Shown piece by piece: positions 11,755 to 24,300 of a stretch of 64,000 nt of DNA (positions are counted from its first letter, which is position 1; each line of letters begins with the position of its first letter). The position numbers and the translations under genes are program-made. Source of the DNA: Rhodamnia argentea (taxonomy: Eukaryota > Streptophyta > Magnoliopsida > Myrtales > Myrtaceae); assembly GCF_020921035.1 (NCBI RefSeq), contig NC_063156.1:29870283-29934282 (forward strand), read 5' to 3'. The notes beneath the pieces were generated by a model. That model saw nothing but the letters and a program-made list of their open reading frames with translations. It was not told the origin of the DNA and ran no database searches.

Positions 11755-12659
11755 ATCCCTAATCGTAGGTAAATTGGAACAGCTCGTTACATACACATAA
11801 TATGATTGCCGCACGTTTTAAATTATTCTCCAATTCGAATGAAATCTATTAAAAGAAAACATTATGAAAGGAGGGTTTTTGGGGGCGCATGTGTGTCGCT
11901 CGCTCAAGAAGCTCTGGTTTCGTCATTTTGTTCATTTAGTATTCACGAATCACAATTCATCTAATCTTTTTCCTCTTGGTTTGTTTCCTCTTTAGAATGA
12001 CAATTTAATCACTTTTATCAACCAAACTACGAGCTATACTTTATAACGTCCCCTACCCATAGATGTTTTGGTTTTTTTTTTTCATGAATTTTGGCTTTTT
12101 CTTTTTTTCTTAATAATAGTGCTTTCTGAGACTCTTTAAGCATGTTCTCGTAAATTTATTGCATAAAACAACTCGCGTGCTTGGCTTTGGATATTGTCGA
12201 GCCGAAAAATTGCTTACCATGTGGAAAGGGATACTTAAATATCGAAATATTGTTGGGATTTCGAAATGAATTTAGGTATTAACGATCGTTTATCTTAGTT
12301 TGAATTTGAAGCATTGGATTCAATATAATTTTTCATTACCATTCATGTAATTAATATGCACGCAGAGAAATTAAATGACGAACTTAATTGAGAACTTAAC
12401 CAATAACAAGGTAACTTTTTGAAAAAGATGTCATGAGAATGCTTAGTCATTCCTCACATGGAACCGGCCCCCGTGCACGTATACGCATAACTTACATTTT
12501 AACCCAAGTGATCCGACGACGCATGACTAAGAGAGATATTGTTCGTGCAAAATAAAGTCTCTGGACTTGGCCCGGCACACATGAGCGAATCGAAAGTAGG
12601 ATGCGCATTATCGAGGATTCCAAGGCCCAAGGCCTAAGGCCCAAGAACTAAGCCCAGGA
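11755..12659. other. Upstream region of the PPR gene
   Basis: AT-rich spacer that becomes purine/GGCC-rich just before the ATG (AAGGCCCAAGGCCTAAGGCCC near 12621-12641). GGCCCA-type motifs are common in promoters of plant organelle-function and ribosomal genes. No other gene is seen. Confidence 0.4.
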
Positions 12660-15600
12660 ATGGCGGCCCATGCGGAAAGCCAACCGACGCCGCCGTCTCC
12701 ATTGTCTCTTCCCCCTCTCGTCACTGTTGTTCCTCCGGTTCAGTGGCCATCCGGACCTCAGCAGAGGCACACTCGCATCGCCGCTCGCGCGGATTCCAAG
12801 GATCAAACTTGTCGTTGGCCCATGTCAATATCATCCAGACTCGCTCGCCTCAAGTGCGTCCGATCACTTTCCACCTCCCCAAGCCCCTCGCATTCTCAGC
12901 TCAACCACCGGACGGCGAGCGAGATCGCCGCCATCCTCACTCATAATGATTGGGAGCTCCTCCTTCGTTCCTCCGACCTTCCCCAGAAGCTCAACCCCGA
13001 TGTGGTCCTATCCGTGCTCCGCAACAACAAGGTACGCGACCCCAAACGCCTCCTCAGCTTCTTCTGCTGGTCCGATTCCTTTCTGGGCGTGCCCCAGAAC
13101 TTGCATTCCTTCTCGATTCTCGCCGTCATTCTCTGCAATTCTATGCTTTTTCCTCTCGCCCATGGCGTCGCCGACCGGATGATCGATACGGGCGCGCCGG
13201 TGTCCCAGATATTAGACTCTTTGCTTTGGAGTTACCGTCAATTTAGCAGTGGTAATGATGTTGCGGTTTTTGAGATTGCCATCAGTGTTTACAAAAGGAG
13301 AGGGCTTTTGGGCGAAGCTTGCTCCGTGTTTTTCGGTGCCATGGACGGTGGGCTCGTGCCTAGTTTAGTGTGTTGCAACACGCTCCTCAAGGATTTGTGC
13401 AAGGCCAATAGAATGCCCCTGTTTTGGAAGGTTTACGGCGGCATGTTGGAGGCCGGTGCTGTTCCTGACGTTTACACCTATACTAGTCTCATCACTGCGT
13501 ACTTCAAGGTGGACGATGCTGAGGGGGCTAAACAGGTGCTTTCTGACATGAAGAAGAAGGGATGTACCCCCAATTTAGTTATATTCAACGTAATGATCGG
13601 AGGACTGTGCAGATCTGGGCTCCTAGATGACGCTTTAAGTTTGTTCAAGGCTATGCCTGGCCAGGGTTTCACGCCCGATCGATATACTTACACCATACTC
13701 ATCGATGGGTTTTGTAAGCACAGGAGGTCGAGAGAGGCAGAAGCATTACTTGATGAAATGTTCCATGTTGGATTAAATCCTGAACAAATTACCTACACAG
13801 CGTTGCTGGATGGGTTCATGAAAGAAGGTGATGTCGACGAGGCTTTCAGAATCAAAGATTTGATGGTTAACCGTGGTCTAAAGTTGAAGGTTCCCACATA
13901 CAACGTACTCATCGCGGGTCTTTGTAGGAATGGTGACGTGGAGAAGGCAGGTACTCTGCTCAAAGAGATGACTGTCGTGGGCACAAGCCCTGACACCCAG
14001 AGTTATAATCCACTGATAGAGGAATACTGTAGGAAGCAAAACATGGTTAAGACTCGTGAGATGTTGATTGAGATGAAAAGTAGAAACTTGCTACCCTCAG
14101 TTTACACGTATGCTGTGATAATAAAGGGCCTATGCCTCAGTGGACATCTCCAAGCGTCTAACAACCTTTTGGATGAGATGATTAGTGCAAATGTAAAACC
14201 AAATACAATAATTTACACGACTCTGATCAAGGGCCACATTGAACAAAATAAGTATGAAGATGCAAAGAGAATTTTCGAGGAAATGAAGGATAGAGGGATT
14301 TCACCTGATGTTTTTTGTTATAATTCTCTTATCATGGGGCTCTGCAAAGCAAACAAGATGGAAGAAGCAAGGGCATACTTAGTTGAAATGTCGGAGAAGG
14401 GGTTCAAGCCTAACGAATATACTTATGGGGCTTTCGTCAGTGGGTATTGTAAGGCAGGAGATATGCTGGCAGCTGGCAGATTCTTCATGGAGATGATAGA
14501 CTGCGGTGTAGCACCAAATGGTGTTATCTGCACGACTCTTATTGATGGTCATTGTAAAGGAGGTGACATTGGAGACGCGTTCACAATTGTTAAGGTCATG
14601 CTTGAGCGGCAAGTGCTCCCAGATGTACAGATTTACGGACTGTTGATCCAAGGACTTTCTAAGAATGGGAAAAAAAAAGAAGCAATGGAAGTTTTTTCTG
14701 AGCTCCAGGAAAAAGGCCTAGTGGCTGATATTTTTATTTACAATTCTGTTATATCTTGTTTGTCTAAACTGGGTAAACTAGCAGATGCTTTTCAACTCCT
14801 CGAGGAGATGGGTCAAAGATGTGTCAATCCTAATATTGTCACTTACAATGCCTTGCTTAATGGTCTTTGTAAGTTAGGAGACATTGTTGGAGCTAGGAAA
14901 CTGTTTGATGGAATTTCAGCTAGAGGTTTGGCTCCTAATAGAGTGACCTATGCCACAATCATAGATGGATACTGTAAGTCTGGCAATTTAGGTGAGGCAT
15001 TCCATTTGTTTGATGAGATGCTATCCGTGGGAGTTCAACCTGATAGCTTTGTTTATTCTGCCCTTATCAATGGTTGCTTCAAAGAAGGCAACGTAGAGAA
15101 GGCTCTTTCTTTGTTTAATGATATGGTGAACAAAGGCTTTGCATCTACTGTTTCTTTCAACGCTGTAATTGATGGATTCAGCAAGTTGGGAAAGCTGAGT
15201 GAAGCTGAGAATTTGGTGGAAGTTATGGTTGATAGGCACATTGCACCTAATCATGTGACCTATACCATTCTCATTGATTATTTTTGTAAGGCAGGAATGT
15301 TAAGTAAAGCAGAGGATCTCTTCATCAAGATGCAACGGCAGAATCTGACACCAAACGTCGTGACTTATACTTCCCTAATAAATGGTCAGAGCAGCACTGG
15401 GAACAGACCCAAAGCATTCGCTGCTTTCGAGGAGATGGTGAGCCGAGGGATTGAGCCTGATGAAGTAATCTATTCGGTGATGGTTGATGCGTATTGCAAG
15501 GAAGGTGACTTGATAAAAGCTATTGAGCTTTTTGATGAATTGCTTGTCAAGGGCTTTACCATTAGTGAAGGTGTCTATAATGATCTTTTGGCTACATTGT

Positions 15601-15887
15601 GTGAAAAAGTAAGTTTTCCGGAAATTCTGATGGTACTCGATAAGATAGGAGAGCGCAAACCTAAGCTAAGTGTGACTACATGTAGTACTTTGGTCTGTGG
15701 ATTTGCCAAAGCAGGAAGTATGGAAAAAGCAGAAAAGATTCTGGAAAGTGCAGTTAGGCTTGGATGGTTACCAGTTTCCACTGTTCTAAGTGATTTTTAT
15801 AAGGTTGAAATTGGTGGCCACAAGAATGACCCGGGGAACTTCTTCAAAGAAGAAGAGATGGAAGTTGCTTCTCAGGCTTCAACTTGA
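12660..15887 (+). CDS. P-class pentatricopeptide repeat protein, probably mitochondrial (At5g61990-like)
   Basis: Binds specific organellar RNA and acts in its processing, stability or translation; the exact target cannot be read from sequence. It is a single intronless frame of 1075 aa, as is usual for PPR genes. From about residue 220 to 1045 it is an almost unbroken run of roughly two dozen 35-residue PPR motifs of the form VTYTILIDGFCKxGxxxEAxxLxxEM (for example NVVTYTSLINGQSSTGN, PDVYTYTSLITAYFKVDD). There is no E, DYW or SMR tail, so it is P-class. A second in-frame ATG at 12822 (MSISSRLARLKCVRSLSTSP) starts an Arg/Ser-rich, acid-poor presequence typical of mitochondrial import. That makes a 1021-aa product from 12822 equally likely; the 54 residues before it are Pro-rich and may not be translated. 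No frameshifts are seen. Confidence 0.92.
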   Translation: MAAHAESQPTPPSPLSLPPLVTVVPPVQWPSGPQQRHTRIAARADSKDQTCRWPMSISSRLARLKCVRSLSTSPSPSHSQLNHRTASEIAAILTHNDWELLLRSSDLPQKLNPDVVLSVLRNNKVRDPKRLLSFFCWSDSFLGVPQNLHSFSILAVILCNSMLFPLAHGVADRMIDTGAPVSQILDSLLWSYRQFSSGNDVAVFEIAISVYKRRGLLGEACSVFFGAMDGGLVPSLVCCNTLLKDLCKANRMPLFWKVYGGMLEAGAVPDVYTYTSLITAYFKVDDAEGAKQVLSDMKKKGCTPNLVIFNVMIGGLCRSGLLDDALSLFKAMPGQGFTPDRYTYTILIDGFCKHRRSREAEALLDEMFHVGLNPEQITYTALLDGFMKEGDVDEAFRIKDLMVNRGLKLKVPTYNVLIAGLCRNGDVEKAGTLLKEMTVVGTSPDTQSYNPLIEEYCRKQNMVKTREMLIEMKSRNLLPSVYTYAVIIKGLCLSGHLQASNNLLDEMISANVKPNTIIYTTLIKGHIEQNKYEDAKRIFEEMKDRGISPDVFCYNSLIMGLCKANKMEEARAYLVEMSEKGFKPNEYTYGAFVSGYCKAGDMLAAGRFFMEMIDCGVAPNGVICTTLIDGHCKGGDIGDAFTIVKVMLERQVLPDVQIYGLLIQGLSKNGKKKEAMEVFSELQEKGLVADIFIYNSVISCLSKLGKLADAFQLLEEMGQRCVNPNIVTYNALLNGLCKLGDIVGARKLFDGISARGLAPNRVTYATIIDGYCKSGNLGEAFHLFDEMLSVGVQPDSFVYSALINGCFKEGNVEKALSLFNDMVNKGFASTVSFNAVIDGFSKLGKLSEAENLVEVMVDRHIAPNHVTYTILIDYFCKAGMLSKAEDLFIKMQRQNLTPNVVTYTSLINGQSSTGNRPKAFAAFEEMVSRGIEPDEVIYSVMVDAYCKEGDLIKAIELFDELLVKGFTISEGVYNDLLATLCEKVSFPEILMVLDKIGERKPKLSVTTCSTLVCGFAKAGSMEKAEKILESAVRLGWLPVSTVLSDFYKVEIGGHKNDPGNFFKEEEMEVASQAST

Positions 15888-18391
15888 TATCGATAAACTT
15901 TATAAGTTTCAAGTAATTCTCCACTCAATGGCAAATTCTTGATGGCTTTTGCTGGGTCTAGACTGCCCTGGATATGCATGTTATGGCTCTTTGAGATGGT
16001 TATTGTTTATTACATGTGGCATTCTTCCTAAGCGAATGGCAAGAAATTTTGGAACCGAAACGTCATAATAATGTCTAGAGAGGTAATATCTTGAATCTTT
16101 CTTGAATAATAATTCGGTTATGATACATCCTCAACAACTATGTAACTAATCCTTTCATTCACGTTTTGTTTAGGAGAATGTGCATCCCTTCCCAGTTATG
16201 TACTAGACTAATGTTCTGATGTCATGGTACTAGTCATAAGGGTTGCCGGTGGAGTTCTTTTCCTCATTCTGCTTCCAAAATGTAAGGTCAGTCATATAGC
16301 TGCAAATGAAGCTTAGGGAAGTACCTGTGATGGCCTTTGTCGGTTTTCTCTTCATGAATTTCTTCAGAATTGCCTAGTGCAGGAACTTCAAATAATATTT
16401 ATATACACATTCGCTTGGTCATGAAGATATCTCAGACAGGTTTTATTTTGTGGGTTGCATGAAGTTTTTCAGATCGATCAACCGTCACCTCTTTGGATTT
16501 TTATTAGGCTGTAGTTGGGCATTTGATTAGCTTATTGGCTTTTGTTAAGGATAGCTATCTGTATGCCGAAGCGAAGTGCCACATCCACTATTGTTCATAG
16601 CGGCAAAATTACTTACTTAAACTGCACATAACAATTTTTTTGCTTGTGTTGGTTTTTCTCTTGGGTTATCTTCAGATTGCTCATCCAGTTCAAATCGGTG
16701 TTCTGTTTTCTAGACTCTGTGTATCACTGGGTTCCAAATTGTTGATACTGTAGGCATCACTTCAACTAAAATCTTTCATTTGCAGTGACTAATGGAAGGG
16801 AACGGTTGAGGAAGGAGTTGGCTTAGTTTCAACTTTCACGCAAATGTGATATGATTCCATGTGACTGATTTTCATGACCGCAATTGTCGAAAGTGTTTTT
16901 CATCAACGTGGAAGACATTAGGGACTCATTGGCAGTGGAATAAAAAATAACAGATAGAGAGTGGTCTTAGCGGTGGTGGATGTGGAGACAATGGATATAC
17001 CTGTAAGCTTGTGATTATGTGGGCTCACTCAATGGTTGCTGTCAGTTTAAAACTAAAGCCAGTTCAATTTGTCTCTCCAATGCAATTGTTATATATGGAG
17101 ATTTAACTACATTCCTTTGCTCCCAATTTACAACCGTCTTGATATAGTGGTCACAATATTTTTTTTCTGTTTTTTCGTGAGAAGGGGAAGAATTGGCATA
17201 ACATATATCGTAAGTGCAAGAAGTAGCTCCTTCGATGCACCTGTATTCGTTTTAATTAGTCCATATTGCAGTAACTTATCAATCTCAAATGGACGAAGAC
17301 GCATCAAGCCGCCTTTCCTAAGTTTTCATTGAATCCTATATTGAATTCTTCTGGTGGAACATAAAACTGTTTTCATCTTATAATCGTTCATCTTGTAACC
17401 CATGAACGATCATGATTAACAGTCAGTAGAACGTCTGAAGTATTGGGAGCTCTGACCCATTGTTGTGCAATGGGGGCATAACACAGACAAATCAGCAAGG
17501 CACTTGAACTACTCTAAGGCTTTGATAATTAACTTTGCAAGCACTGTTATGGTTTGTCTGGTGGAAAGGACAGAATGAATGAAGTTGTTATGTTAGCGTA
17601 TGAGGAAGAACTCTATAAACATCACATGGGTAAAGCTCTTCGTGCAGTTGGGGAATGTACAGTTGGAGCGTCAACGTATAAAGCAGGTAAATCGCCCAAG
17701 ATGTGGGTTTTACATAACTTGTCGGCCATACTGTATAATTTGTGAAATGAAGCCCCCGTGGTTCTTCTTTTATGATGCTTGGAACAACGTAGTACTCCAA
17801 GTCCAATGTTTCGTTTTGGAGCCTGAATTTATTATAATTTGAAGGGGGTACTCCATATATATTACTGTTGTGGTAGCCTTTTCTTTTGGAGGAAGAACCA
17901 AATTCAAAAGAAAATGTACATACCAATCCCATGACAACGAAAGAGTTCCAGAAAGGAGAGAATGAAGGCTTGACAAAATTGCCTATATGATTCTGGGCCA
18001 AATACGATGCTTTCTTAACCTAGAAGTGTTGGTTATGGAATGTTACGTCTATTTCTACTATATGAGACCTGTTGTGTATAGGATAGATTGGTGAAATGAA
18101 ACATAATGTCTTGCTGGTAGACAGGAAGAGTCATTCCACTGTGAAGACCTGCTTATTGGAGATGGGATTTCCCAGGGGATTGGAAATTAAAACCAGAGAA
18201 GAGAGAGAAATAGAGAGAGTAAGATGATGTCTGATTTTTTTCTCATGCAACATATGCCTTGTCCTTTCAAACTCAAGTGAGTACCATTCAGGATGGCCTT
18301 CTAGAGGGTCACCCTGCATGATTAATCGATTGTCTGAAGAAAAATTCTTTGGACTCACATTTGCACTGCATTTCTTACGCTTGAAAGGCCC
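15888..18391. other. Spacer between the PPR gene and the mannosidase pseudogene
   Basis: Moderately AT-rich and non-coding. It probably holds the PPR 3' UTR in its first few hundred bases. The short frames near 17069-17332 and 17554-17745 have no recognisable motif and no splice partners. Nothing else was seen. Confidence 0.5.
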
Positions 18392-21300
18392 TTAAGAGCC
18401 AAAGTTTATAACAAAGGTGCGGATCTCCATGGGTGCAAGCTCCACCACAAGTTCTATAGGATCTACAGGACCTCCCCTGACTGGATTGGCTCCTTCAGGA
18501 GAGCCTTCTACTCTCCACACCAGTCTTCTTTTCAGCATATCCGCTTTTTCTTGGTTAGCAGATAAATTAAGCTCCACTATTCTGTTCATCTGAATCATCG
18601 TGGGACAAGATAACGTGAGACAAATCACTTAAGCGGCTGACAGCGATGCAACTCCTAACTGTTTCAGTCTATTCTGCAGTTACCTTCTTATCTGGAAAGA
18701 GTTTCTTCAATTCGACAGTGGCCATAACTGACAGATCCTTGTCCTCTCCAATCTTGAGTTTAAAGTACCACAGAAAGGTCGCATCTTCAAAAAATGTTAT
18801 GAACGTGTAAATAATTCTTTGGAGAGCTACGATCTAAATAAAGTAAGGACCTCGTATAAGTGTGCCAATCTGAGGAGGACATTCCCATCTTCTAGCTCCT
18901 GCATTGGTTGAGGAAACAGAACAATGATTTAGCAAAAGAAGAGAGATATTTTTTGTTCCATCATTTGAGTTTTTTTAGTGCCAAAGTCAGGCTGAAGCAT
19001 AGAAATCTTTGATCAAAATATCTAGAAGAACTACAAATACAATCTCAAAGCACACTCTATAAAATTGGTCTTAAACTTTTCCTTTTCTAAACACTAAACT
19101 TAGAATGAGATTCATAACCTGGAGGGTTATCAGGGCAATATTATCAGGTAAGGTATAGGAAGAAGCTAATGCTGAAAAAGTTGGTATAAAGGAGTTTGCC
19201 CCCTCGTTCCCTCCCTGCAGAACGATAATGAGATAATAATGAGTTTTGTCCGCAGTGACGGCAAGAAAAACGAAGACATTACTCTTTCACCTGCTCTGTA
19301 AAGGCTAGTAGAAGCGGAGAATATATCTCCTGTCCAAATGTTCCACGCCATTTATTACCCTTGCCTGAAGGATCAATTCTCAGGTAGTGCTTTCCCACAA
19401 TCTGCAGGTTACATCTTACAATGTGTAAATAGAACTGGCTTTTGATTGAAGAAAACGGAATAGAACCTGTAACCACTAACAGTGAGTCCCCTGCAACGAT
19501 CAATGACACAGAGTGTTTCATTTAGCGCCTCGGTGATGCCTTTGTCATCATCACGAAGTAGTCTCCTGTATGACCTAGACTTGTCCAGTGATATAATGGA
19601 ATAGGGCATTTATCATAGTTTAATGAGGTTCAAAGCAAAAGGGATAAAAGAAACCTGTGGAGCATAAGTTCCAATTGCCCATCAATGATGCTCGAACCTC
19701 CCACAGGTTTGGTCGACTAGAACTGAGAGCTCTTTCCTGTCATCTTGAATGTATAGGCCAAGATTGATCTGGAAGGAAAATACCAGAATGATTGACACGG
19801 GAGTTGATTGCAGTAAAACATTTTTACTTTCACATGGATCTTTGTGTTACTCAAAGAGTTAACGAGGAAACAGAGGCTAAAACAGTAATTTGATGGGATT
19901 GGAGAAATTCTAGTCGTGATCTTTAGCAAGCAAAATTCTGTTTTCCCATTTTAAACGAAGTCTGTAGTAAAAGCCACTTCCAATCAAGCTTAAGTTGATC
20001 TTTTTCCGTCGCATTCTGATATGTGCCTGTTTCATAACTCTTTGCTAGAAGGGGATCAGTGTTCTCGAGTTGACTTTAATCATGTCACTCATGTGATTGA
20101 AGAATTTGCTATTTTAGTTATTATTATAGCAGACAGAATTCCATTGGTCTAATTCAGGACCTTCCGATAGGTTTTGAAACATTGACAAAGCTGAAAAACT
20201 TCTCTTTTACCACTAATTCATGCAAAAAAGATAACTTTATAGGTAATCAACCCGGTTGATAATACATACAGCTCCAGAATTTACTGCGTCTATATGAGTT
20301 AGACAAAGGACTGCCAACATCTGGGTTTGTTTCAATTGTGGGCTGAAAGTGAAAAACGAATAAAGTGGATTCTTCCTATTATCCCGGGTTGGCAATCAAG
20401 AAATGCATTTCAACTGTTAACTTAATGGAAAAGGCAAATAAACCCTGATGTCATCCTATGATGTCGCAAAAAGCAGCTAGCATTTTCAGATGGATGCTAA
20501 ACTTTTTGCCACACAGTTGAATGTAATTTAGTAAACTAGTGGTAGACTGACTATGTAAGAATAAAATTACATTTTAGTTGACCGTCTACATTGTGGTTAT
20601 TTTTACCCTGTGAGGATATTATATCAGCTCTGTCCTATTAATTCAATTGAAAGTTTTCAAAAGTCCGTTTGCAATTGACATGAACTGAGTCTGCTGCAGA
20701 GCCATGAAAGCCATCCAAGTCAAGGTCAATACCTCAAGTCTTCCTCTCCATATATTAGCTTATCAGCGTATCAGACGAGTTCTTCCATCTGGATTATGTT
20801 CAACTAGGCCGGCGGGAAAACGTACTGGAAAAGACTGAGCAATTGGTACACAGTGTGGATGAGATCGTTATGCAATATGACGAGAACATATGGGGTAATA
20901 ATTTCCTGCAACTGGTCGAGTACCCTTCAAGTCCCAATCTTCTCTGTAATTTCGAATCTGCAAGAATATTTTTCATGGATCAACTAAACAACTGAAAGTA
21001 CAATCAGAATCTTTACCAACACCCTACCTTGGTGCAAATGACATGGGGAAGAAGAAACAAGCACCAAAAAATAACGAAGGGATATGGTAGTACTTTAGGA
21101 CAGAAGGGGCAACTGCATGACTTAACCTTTTCAGGAAATCACGACCGTTGGAATCAGCATAGAACGTCTTATTGTTGTTTATGGTAGTTCTAATCTGAGT
21201 GACAACCTCTTTGCCGATATCATCATCATCAATCGGGATAGGCCCCACCTACAAGCATAACATAGCTCCAGCAGAAATTGGATAAGGTCATCACATAGTG

Positions 21301-24300
21301 TTTCATAGTGTTCACCCTGATGATGCTAAACGATAAGATCGACAAACTTACAGTGAACTCAACCTCAACATGCTCTTTTTTTTCGTAAACTCTTGTTATC
21401 TGCATATGGGCCAAATTCTCAAGTTACCACAAAACACAGAGTTCTATCTTCTACTCCAGATCCAGGCAGTTTTCAAAATTGTGGCATTTTCTGATGTAAA
21501 ACCTCTTGTAAGAAAATTAGTAATTTTCTGAAGAAAGGACTTGCTAAGATACTCGGAAGATAGAACGATCAATCACATGGTCAATCTCCAAAGACAGAAT
21601 ATGATGCTGAGTTATTTCTGTTTCATAATCTATTAATATTGTATTACCAATTGACTTTGACGACCGACTTTCTTAGTTAACTTGCTCTTGATTTCAGAAT
21701 TCATGTGTATCATTCTGAGTAGAAATGTCTAACAAAAATAAGCTAGACTAGGAAGCTAGAATTGTCATCTTGAATAAAGAGCAATGGACATATATGCGTA
21801 CCTGATGCAGACTAACTCCAAGTGATAAAAGGATACCTAGTCATTTCCTAACAGATAGGGCTTATGAGGTTAGCCCAACTGCCCAAGTGTCTTGCATGAA
21901 ATTGACCCATGAAATGCTTCTAGAAACTTTCATCATGAATAAATTCACATCTGGTGATGATGTTATAGGCCCTTGTGTTCCTTTTCATTCCACATAGTGA
22001 CTGCATGATGCTTAATGTGCATGGTGATGGCACGGCAGGTAGCAAACATTACCTAAATTATCTTTAAAGAGGATCTTGAGAATTTCAACAACATTTGTTT
22101 CACGCAACCATTTTTCCCAAAATCTATAAGCTATTTGGAAGCAAGACCATAATGCATATCTAGCTTATGTCTTGAACGCTAACATCTTCACTAACAACCT
22201 GTACCATACCATGTATGTCAAAAACTCACAGGAACTCTAATAACGATTAATAATTTGTCTTTCTAAGATAAAAGTAAGTCAAATACTCACAGGAACTCTT
22301 ATAACATCCTGTCTTTTCCATCCTAGGAAATTGTAGACAACAAACACCTACAAAAATTATGTCTTAAACGCCAACTTTTTTGCTTTTTGGGTAGTTTATG
22401 AAAATCCATCCAAGGTGTTTTGCAATACTCACCAGCTTCTTCCCAGTTGATAGATCAACTTCTGATGGTGGACAGTCACTAATGTTCAAAAGTGGACACT
22501 GAACTCATGCCAAGAAGACAGATCAGAAATTAGCATGTCATGATTTTGAAGTAACAGACTGCTAGGCACTGTACAGTGCAGAACAGTTCGCAAATTTTTA
22601 GAGGGAAGAGTAAGTATTTACTAAATCTCTTCCATCAATGCTGACTCAAATATTTAGCCATTGCATGTCAGTTTGATGCTAAAGTGGATGTAGGTGCATT
22701 TTTAATGTCTCATCTCTAATTATTATGCAACCAATGCAAAAAGTATACTGCAGACACATAATAAGGCTGTTATGTGACGGGCTAAAAGCTCATATTGAAG
22801 CAGACTAATCCTAGGAAATTTTAAAACAGTTCATTGCATTTGCCTGTTGAATTTTTGTCTCTGAAGAGTTGCAAGAAGCTGTTCTGGGTGACTCCATCAT
22901 GCAGGCAAGAGATGCTGCAACTATGTCCTCGGCCTGACAAAGTAAATACGAGTCACAAGAATCTCGGAATATATGTGGTCATATGTCTTGAAAACTCTCA
23001 GGAGGATATAACGAGCTAAACCTCGGTGGAGCCTGCAGAGAGTCGCTTGGTGTAGTCATCAGCAACATGCAGTCTCTCAGTACCAGTAATTGCATCGTGA
23101 TGCTGTGCAATGGCTAAAGCGTCAGCTAAGGAATCAGTGTTTGGCCCCAGTTTCTTTCTTCCTGCCAAAAATTCTAATTGCCTGGCAGCCTATTTATATA
23201 TGGAAAGGCCGATATTCATAACTCATCTGCATATGATCATGAGCTTAATAAATGTGTTACTGGAAATTGGAATTGAGAGCTGGGTCACGTGGATGTTACC
23301 AAGTAGTAACCACTCAGCATCCTTATGTGGCCTTTGAGGGCAGGCCTGCTCATGAAGTATCCAGTCCAGTAAACATTTATTTGATCTGCTTATCTGCATC
23401 TTTGAGAGGTCAAGATAAAAAATATTAAAGAATATTTTTATGCAACTTTTATGTTCCTCTAAGACAACGAGCTTACGGAAAGAAGTCCCCAGTTTTAAGT
23501 GGCCATTGCTCGTTGGAAGCATGCTTGGCATCGGTGTAAATTGAAGGGGTCGAGTACAAGGCATTGACCCGTCCATCCTAGAAATCACTCCAAATTGCAT
23601 TGAGAACAAAATGAAAATCACTTATCTATGTTTATTTGAGTGAGAAATGATCATGTTGACATAAGACTGCTGGAGTTAACTGGGAAATGGATTTCAAAGG
23701 GATTGCAAATTTAGTAGTCAGTAACGAGATATGCACGAAAATCATAAGATGCCACAGTTGTTCGACATTACTCTAGTCTGTGTGCTATGAAGCAATGGTA
23801 TTGCAAAATGTGGTCATCAGGTGGTAGCAAGGTATTTGCATCTTTCATGTTCTAGAATGTAAAGTTGTGAATTCATAGGATGCATTGTCAATAATAGTTA
23901 TCAAATGGAGCAAAAACTAGTCAATGTTGACCAATATCACTTGAACCCGGAGAATTACATAAAGTAATCAATCATGAGTGCATAGAAGCAATCCATCATG
24001 ATGCATTTCTGATAGCATAAAAGATAGTAGATACTAACTTGATTGACGTAGTGAATGAATTTATCCAATTGCCGGAACCATGTCTGCGCATAATGGTACT
24101 TGAAGTCATTGCCCATAGTCCACATGACATGGTTTGTACGAGTGATGTTGGCCTGAAAAACAGATTAGATGGGCATTTCTGATGAGCCCAAATTCGGATG
24201 GAGATTGTTTTGGCAACAATGATTTGGTTCATTTACTAGCGGAACAAAGATATGAATCATTCTCGACAGAAGTATCAATTTCACTCCAAAGCAAGAGCCA

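Noticed and set aside
17554-18001. Short frames on both strands between the PPR gene and the mannosidase pseudogene
   Set aside because: No motif, no splice partners and no codon bias; treated as chance frames.
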